This document shows positions 6,006 through 10,609 of a DNA stretch of 10,609 nt, one piece after another. Made by a program: the position numbers and the translations under genes. The stretch lies in NCBI GenBank assembly GCA_964623265.1, contig CAZUTK010000085.1:1-10609 (forward strand), written 5' to 3'. The notes below the pieces were generated by a model that ran no database searches, was not told the origin of the DNA, and saw nothing but the letters and a program-made list of their open reading frames with translations. Within the stretch, counting starts at the first letter, position 1. Every line of letters starts with the position of its first letter. Origin of the DNA: CAZUTK01 sp964623265 (GTDB lineage: Bacteria > Electryoneota > B3-LCP).

Positions 6006-8825
6006 TTGGCTGATTACAAGATTTACAAAATCGCGAAAGAGCTGAATCAGACCAGCACCGTCATCCTGAACTTTCTCGACCAGATGGGGCACCCTGTGCA
6101 GAAGGGGCATATGGGCAGCATCAGCGAAGAGCTCTATTTGGAGGTGTTGAAGAAATTCAACCGCGCCCGCTGGCAAGCCCTTCAGGATCAGGAAGAGCTC
6201 GAGAAGGTTGAGATTAAGCGCAAGAAGGCGGAACGCGCCCGCGAGGAGGAGCTGGAAAAAATTCTGGCTTCTACTGCCGAAATTGCTATCCAAAAAGAGA
6301 TTCCGGCGAAGGAAAAGCCGGCCGAATCGGTGGTGGAACCGCCGATTCCAGAGGAAGCTCCCATCCTCCCCGCCGAACCCCCGACGCCGACACCTATTGA
6401 AGCCGAAGCCTCCGTGAAAGCGCCGCCGGCGGCAGTCGAACCCGAACCGACACCGCCGGGTGTGAAGCCCGCCCCGCTGCCTCCGCGTGTGAAAAAATGG
6501 AAAAAAGCCCGCGAAGAAGCGCAGCCTCCTGCGGTGAGCGAACCGCCTCCCGAAAAGGTGGAAGAAAAACCGGCTGAACCGCCTGCGCCCAAGAAAGAAC
6601 CGGTGGAAATCCCCGCAGGACCGGTGCCCGGCACCATCGAAGCCATGATGGAAGCGGCGAAGCTCGAAACCACCGTCGAACGCGCCCGCAAGCTGGTTAA
6701 AGAGCGTGACGAAGCCCAGAAAACCTTGACTCCGGAACAGGCGCATGCGGCGGTCGGCAAGAAACGCCGACTGAAACGCAAAAAGGAAGAGACGGCGGAG
6801 GAGGAAGCGATCCGCCGGGCGGTGGAGAGATCGCAGCGGGCTGCGAAAGAGCGCAAACGCGAAAAAACCGTCCCGACGCAGATCCTGCCCAGTGCGCAGA
6901 TCATTAAAAAAGTCGGAAAGTTCGGAAAGCGCCGTCGTTCCAAAAAGCTGAAAATTGACCAGAAACTGGTGGATGCTTCCATCAAACAAACCCTCGCTTC
7001 CCTCGAAGAAAAGAAGCCTCGCAAACGTCATCGCCGAGTTCATGAAAGCGGCGAAGTGATGGAGGACACCAATGTCTTGCGGGTCACGGAATTCATCTCC
7101 ACCAACGAGCTCGCCGCCCTGCTGGATGTACCGGTCACCGAGCTGATCAAGAAGTGTCTCGATATGGGCTTGCAAGTGACCATCAATCAGCGCCTGGACC
7201 GCGACATCATCGAATTGCTGGTCGGCGAATACGGCTATGATCTGGAGTTCCAGAGCGAGTTCGAAGGCGTTGAAGAAATCGCGGAAGAGGAAGCGGAAGA
7301 TGAGGCGAATCTGAAGCCGAGGCCGCCGGTGGTCACCATTATGGGGCACGTGGATCATGGCAAGACGTCTTTGCTGGATTACCTCCGCAAATCCAGCATC
7401 GCCGCCGGCGAGTCGGGAGGCATCACCCAGCATATCGGCGCATATTCGCTGGATTACAACGGCAAGCGCATCACCTTTCTCGACACCCCGGGCCACGAAG
7501 CCTTCACCGCTATGCGCGCCCGCGGCGCTCAGGTCACCGACTTGGTCGTCCTGGTCGTCGCGGCGGACGATCACGTCATGCCGCAGACGATCGAAGCGAT
7601 CAATCACGCCAAAGCCGCCGGGGTTCCCATCATCATCACCATCAATAAGATGGATAAGCCCACAGCGGATCCGGACCGCATCCGCCGGGAGCTCGCCGAC
7701 CAAGGAATCCTGGTGGAAGAATGGGGCGGCAAGTATCAGTGCGCCTTGATCTCCGCCAAGAAGGGCGATGGCGTGGACAACCTCTTGGAGGAGATCCTGC
7801 TGGCGGCGGAAGTTCTGGATCTAAAGGCGAATCCCGACCGCAAGGCTCGAGGTGTCATCATCGAATCCCGCCTGGACCGCGGCAGAGGTCCCCTGGCGAC
7901 GGTGTTGATTCAAAACGGGTCGCTGAAGATCGGGGATGTCTTCGTCGCCGGAGCTAACTCCGGACGCGTCAAAGCCATGCTGGACGAATACGGCAACCGC
8001 CTGAAAAAGGTGCTCCCCGGTTTCCCCGTCCAGGTGCTCGGTTTCGACGGCACTCCGCAAGCCGGAGATACCTTCCTCGTGATGGACAGCGAGAAGGAGG
8101 TCAAAGCCATCTCGCTGAAGCGGCAAGCGCTCCAGCGGGAACAGGCGTTCAAGCAGATCCGCGCGCTGACCCTTGAAGGGTTGTCCGATCGCATCAAGAA
8201 AGGGGAAGCCCGCGAATTGCCTTTGATCATCAAGGGGGACGTGAACGGTTCCGTGGAAGCGCTGAGCGATTCCTTGATGAAGTTGAATTCGGATGAAGTC
8301 GGCGTTCAGATCATCCATCGCGGCGTCGGCGCCATCACCGAAACGGATGTGAATCTGGCGTCGGCTTCCGGTGCGCTCATCATCGGATTTATGGTCCACC
8401 CCAACTTGAAAGCCCGCGAGTTAGCCAATCGCGAGAACGTCGAAATCCGCATCTATCGCATCATCTACGACGTCATCAACGACGTCAAAGCGGCGTTGGA
8501 AGGAATGCTGGCGCCGACGATATCGGAGAAGCATTTGGGCACGGCGGAAGTCCGCCAGACTTTCAAAGTCCCCAAGATCGGCACGATCGCCGGATCCTAC
8601 GTACAATCCGGAAAAATCGAACGCAACAGCCGCGTGCGCCTGATCCGAGACGGACAGCAGATCTACGAAGGGCAGATCTCCTCGCTCAAGCGCTTCAAAG
8701 ACGACGCCCGCGAAGTGGCGGAAGGATTTGAGTGCGGCATCGGAATCGCCAACTTCCAGGATATTAAAGAGGGCGATATCATCGAAGCTTATCAGGTGGT
8801 GGAAACGAAGAGAACGCTGGCATGA
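6006..8825 (+). CDS. infB: Translation initiation factor IF-2
   Basis: Encodes 939 residues from a TTG start. IF2 is the GTPase that brings fMet-tRNA to the 30S P site and promotes 50S joining. Domains: IF2N (1-55, YKIYKIAKELN opening), a long Glu/Lys/Pro/Ala-rich linker (about 56-345) with charged helical and proline-rich parts, a second IF2N (356-415), the G domain (about 440-610), beta-barrel domain II (about 615-700), domain III (about 720-830) and the fMet-tRNA-binding domain IV to the end. GTPase motifs: G1 GHVDHGKT (447-454), switch I GGITQHIGAY (471-480), G3 DTPGH (493-497), G4 NKMD (547-550), G5 SAKK (583-586). Residue 523 is His in AADDHVMPQT, where E. coli has Gly; that position varies between phyla. 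The stop shares ATGA with rbfA, implying translational coupling. Confidence 0.97.
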   Translation: MADYKIYKIAKELNQTSTVILNFLDQMGHPVQKGHMGSISEELYLEVLKKFNRARWQALQDQEELEKVEIKRKKAERAREEELEKILASTAEIAIQKEIPAKEKPAESVVEPPIPEEAPILPAEPPTPTPIEAEASVKAPPAAVEPEPTPPGVKPAPLPPRVKKWKKAREEAQPPAVSEPPPEKVEEKPAEPPAPKKEPVEIPAGPVPGTIEAMMEAAKLETTVERARKLVKERDEAQKTLTPEQAHAAVGKKRRLKRKKEETAEEEAIRRAVERSQRAAKERKREKTVPTQILPSAQIIKKVGKFGKRRRSKKLKIDQKLVDASIKQTLASLEEKKPRKRHRRVHESGEVMEDTNVLRVTEFISTNELAALLDVPVTELIKKCLDMGLQVTINQRLDRDIIELLVGEYGYDLEFQSEFEGVEEIAEEEAEDEANLKPRPPVVTIMGHVDHGKTSLLDYLRKSSIAAGESGGITQHIGAYSLDYNGKRITFLDTPGHEAFTAMRARGAQVTDLVVLVVAADDHVMPQTIEAINHAKAAGVPIIITINKMDKPTADPDRIRRELADQGILVEEWGGKYQCALISAKKGDGVDNLLEEILLAAEVLDLKANPDRKARGVIIESRLDRGRGPLATVLIQNGSLKIGDVFVAGANSGRVKAMLDEYGNRLKKVLPGFPVQVLGFDGTPQAGDTFLVMDSEKEVKAISLKRQALQREQAFKQIRALTLEGLSDRIKKGEARELPLIIKGDVNGSVEALSDSLMKLNSDEVGVQIIHRGVGAITETDVNLASASGALIIGFMVHPNLKARELANRENVEIRIYRIIYDVINDVKAALEGMLAPTISEKHLGTAEVRQTFKVPKIGTIAGSYVQSGKIERNSRVRLIRDGQQIYEGQISSLKRFKDDAREVAEGFECGIGIANFQDIKEGDIIEAYQVVETKRTLA

Positions 8826-9208
8826 GCCGCAGACGGTGGGGCGATCCCTTAGCCCGGGATCCCAATAGGCGGCAGGCGCGGATCAACGATCTGCTGCGGC
8901 GCCGAATCAGTCTGATTCTAGAGAACCGGTTCAGAGACCAGCTTGCCGCGCTGCTCGCGGTGACGGAAGTCCGCACCACCAGGGATTTGCGCCACGCGCG
9001 AGTGTTCGTCTCCGTCTACGGAGACAGGGAAAAGCAGGAGAACACCATCCACAGTCTGCAGATGCAGCACCGGGAGATTCGCCAAATGCTGGCGTCAGAT
9101 ATTATTCTGAAATACATCCCCTCCCTCGAATTCATCCTCGATCTTTCCCTGGAACGCGCTCAGCGGATCGAAGAACTACTGCACGGCGATGACTTCGACG
9201 AGCCGTAA
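8822..9208 (+). CDS. rbfA: 30S ribosome-binding factor RbfA
   Basis: Encodes 128 residues, close to the family norm. RbfA is a small KH-like protein that binds the 30S subunit near the 16S 5' helix during late maturation and cold adaptation. Visible family features are the basic opening helix (about 15-38, RRQARINDLLRRRISLI), the strand LLAVTEVRTTRDLRHARVFVSVYG (in two parts, about 43-67), and the C-terminal YIPSLEFILDLSLERAQRIEELL region (split across about 98-121). The first 14 residues (MSRRRWGDPLARDP) are an Arg-rich extension beyond the usual start. The start overlaps the infB stop by 4 nt (ATGA), and this context plus the lack of a better Met supports it. It functions with RimP and IF2 encoded in the same operon. 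Confidence 0.92.
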   Translation: MSRRRWGDPLARDPNRRQARINDLLRRRISLILENRFRDQLAALLAVTEVRTTRDLRHARVFVSVYGDREKQENTIHSLQMQHREIRQMLASDIILKYIPSLEFILDLSLERAQRIEELLHGDDFDEP

Positions 9209-9212
9209 TTCT

Positions 9213-10196
9213 ATGCTGACGGAGCGGCAGGCGGCGGACTTCGCGGAGATTCTGGGAGGCGGCAAGGAGATTCTGGTCTCCACGCACATCTCTCCGGACG
9301 GCGACGCCGTGGCGTCCCTGCTGGCGGGCGCCGAAATCGTGCGGATGCTGGGCGGCCGGACAGTCGAAGTGCTGGACGGTCAGATTCCGGAGCGATTTCG
9401 CTTTCTGCCGGGCAGTGCGAAAGTCCTGTCTCCGGAACGCCTTGAAACCCGCGTCTGGGATTCGGCGCTGATCCTGGATTCCGGCAACGTTTCCCGGATC
9501 GGAAGGGCGGCACAGTGGATCCCCGCGGGAAAGCCGATCGTCAATGTGGATCATCATCCGGATAACACCTTCTTCGGCGCTCTAAATCTGGTGTTTCCCG
9601 AGGCGGCGTCCACCACGTCTCTCCTGTTCGAATTGGCGCAGAAGCTGCAATTGCGGCTGACGCCGTCTCTGGCGCTGCTGCTCTACACCGGCTTGCTGAC
9701 GGATACCGGCGGTTTCCGCTTTTCCAACACCACCGCGCGAGCATTCGAGATCGCCGCCCGGTTGGTGGATTCCGGCGTGGATCCCGCCGCCGTCGCAGAT
9801 GAACTCTTCCGCCGCAATACGATTGAAAGCGTTAAACTGCTGGGGGAAGCGCTTCTTTCGCTGCAGGTGAGCGGCGGCGGGCGAGTCGCTACAATGTCGG
9901 TGGAAGCGAATTCTCAGCTCCAGGAGATCGAGGAAATCGCGGATCTGGCTCTGACGGTTAAAGGAGTGCAAGCCTCCGCGTTTTTCAGGCAGGACGGAGC
10001 GCAGACGCGCGTGAGCCTGCGTTCGCGCGGCAACTACGATGTGGGGCGGATTGCACGCAAGTTCGGAGGCGGCGGACATCAAAAAGCCGCCGGATTCAGT
10101 TACACGGGATTGATACAAGAAATACGCGCTCAGATCATCCGGGCGCTCTGTGAGGAAGTTGGAGAAACGATCCCCTCGGATCCTGGATCAGAATGA
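9213..10196 (+). CDS. nrnA: DHH-family phosphoesterase, NrnA-like (nanoRNase / pAp phosphatase)
   Basis: Encodes 327 residues from ATG 9213. NrnA-type enzymes degrade 2-5-nt RNAs and many also dephosphorylate 3'-phosphoadenosine 5'-phosphate; the two activities cannot be separated from sequence. DHH catalytic motifs are complete: H25 and D29/D31 in STHISPDGDA, D89 in LILDSGNVSRIG, D113-H114-H115 in NVDHHPDN, and D164 in TGLLTDTGGF. A C-terminal DHHA1 domain carries GGGGHQKAAGF (285-295). The start 4 nt after rbfA is preferred because the protein then begins at the usual distance from the first motif. An ATG at 9189, inside rbfA, would add 8 residues; neither has a good ribosome site, suggesting translation coupled to rbfA. 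The gene lies between rbfA and truB, as in many phyla, so the symbol rests on both family and position. Confidence 0.9.
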   Translation: MLTERQAADFAEILGGGKEILVSTHISPDGDAVASLLAGAEIVRMLGGRTVEVLDGQIPERFRFLPGSAKVLSPERLETRVWDSALILDSGNVSRIGRAAQWIPAGKPIVNVDHHPDNTFFGALNLVFPEAASTTSLLFELAQKLQLRLTPSLALLLYTGLLTDTGGFRFSNTTARAFEIAARLVDSGVDPAAVADELFRRNTIESVKLLGEALLSLQVSGGGRVATMSVEANSQLQEIEEIADLALTVKGVQASAFFRQDGAQTRVSLRSRGNYDVGRIARKFGGGGHQKAAGFSYTGLIQEIRAQIIRALCEEVGETIPSDPGSE

Positions 10197-10609
10197 GTTC
10201 CCCGCCGATTTGGATTTCGACGAGGGAACCGTGATCTTGATCGCCAAACCGGCCGGAATGACCTCTTTCGGCGCGGTGAATCGCGTGCGAAGGAACANNN
10301 NNNNNNNNNNNNNNTCTGCCGGGTGCGCAAAGCCGGACACGCCGGGACTCTCGATCCAGCGGCGACGGGTTTGCTGCTGGTGTTGACCGGCAGAGCCACG
10401 CGGCTCCAGAATCAGTTTATGAAGCTGGAAAAAGAGTACCGGGCGACGATCCTGCTGGGCTGCGTCACCGATACGGATGATCTGGAAGGGCGGGTGATCC
10501 GGCATAGCTCCCGTGAATTCGTGAGAAGGGATCAATTCGAACACCTGCTTACAACGGAATTTCTGGGAGAGCGCCTGCAGACGCCTCCGATCTATTCCGC
10601 TCTGAAAAT
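10150..10609 (+). CDS. truB: tRNA pseudouridine(55) synthase TruB, partial, interrupted by a gap
   Basis: TruB converts U55 of the tRNA T-arm to pseudouridine. Before the gap the frame gives FDEGTVILIAKPAGMTSFGAVNRVRRN, in the family's opening motif (KPxGxTSF). After the gap the motif HAGTLDPAATGLL contains the catalytic Asp (codon 10353-10355), followed by GRATRLQ, EKEYRATILLG, TDTDDLEG and QTPPIYSALK. The two halves are in different frames as written (codons at position 1 mod 3 before, 0 mod 3 after), which a mis-sized N-run explains. The 3' part is beyond the window. The start is uncertain: GTG 10150 is the longest option, with in-frame TTG at 10159 and 10210; none has a well-spaced ribosome site. 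Identity is sure, start and intactness are not. Confidence 0.85.
10298..10314. other. Run of 17 undetermined bases (N) inside truB
   Basis: Seventeen consecutive N. The flanking TruB frames disagree by one base, so the true length here should be a multiple of 3, for example 18, if the gene is intact. It is probably a masked or scaffolding gap and not a biological feature. Confidence 0.95.

Noticed and set aside
7560..7590. His at residue 523 of IF2 (AADDHVMPQT) as a functional novelty
   Set aside because: This position is Gly in E. coli but varies among phyla (for example Asp in Bacteroidetes), so it is not remarkable on its own.
5760..7703. 647-codon open frame on the minus strand opposite nusA/infB
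   Set aside because: Its Phe/Arg/Gly-rich composition is the antisense image of the Glu/Lys/Pro/Ala-rich IF2 linker. No motif, no promoter, and it crosses two real genes.
1..10609. CRISPR array, tRNA/rRNA genes, insertion sequences, toxin-antitoxin or defence system
   Set aside because: No direct repeats with spacers, no tRNA-like cloverleaf noticed, no transposase, nuclease or antitoxin motifs in any supported gene. The window is mostly a conserved housekeeping operon.

Overview
The window looks like a chromosomal stretch from an uncultured or little-studied bacterium of the Fibrobacteres-Chlorobi-Bacteroidetes (FCB) group or an allied candidate phylum. The main clue is the gene at 885-3221: a secreted repeat protein ending in a type IX secretion (T9SS) C-terminal sorting domain (HPNPFN motif, then a Gly-Val-Tyr-Phe-Val-Arg strand near the end). 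NusA is short with a single helix-hairpin-helix tail, and the TruB N-terminus (FDEG then a KPAGMTSF-type motif) also resembles Bacteroidetes-type proteins. The phylum is an inference; no rRNA is present.

Layout. Positions 1-160 hold two strong intrinsic terminators facing each other: one closes an unseen plus-strand gene left of the window, the other closes a small minus-strand gene (162-551) for a 129-residue exported protein I do not recognise. A 333-bp AT-rich divergent intergenic region follows, with two good sigma70-type promoter candidates firing rightward. Next is the 778-residue T9SS cargo protein with ten Asp-rich VCBS/FG-GAP blades (885-3221), then a single-pass membrane TPR protein (3368-4048).

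From about 4120 to the right edge lies the conserved translation/transcription operon rimP - nusA - infB - rbfA - nrnA(DHH) - truB. A promoter candidate and a terminator-like hairpin sit just upstream of rimP. Genes are closely packed: infB and rbfA share ATGA, rbfA and nrnA are 4 nt apart, and truB begins inside or against the nrnA end. The order matches the widely conserved bacterial arrangement. Its products couple 30S maturation (RimP, RbfA), transcription elongation/termination (NusA), translation initiation (IF2), RNA-fragment or pAp recycling (NrnA-type DHH protein) and tRNA U55 modification (TruB). truB is interrupted by a 17-base run of N and cut by the window end.

I see no phage, transposon, CRISPR, tRNA or rRNA, and no convincing new multi-gene system. 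The points most worth a second look are the hairpin placed almost exactly at the predicted rimP transcription start, the ten-blade T9SS cargo protein, the orphan exported protein, and the frame problems at both the start and the gap of truB.
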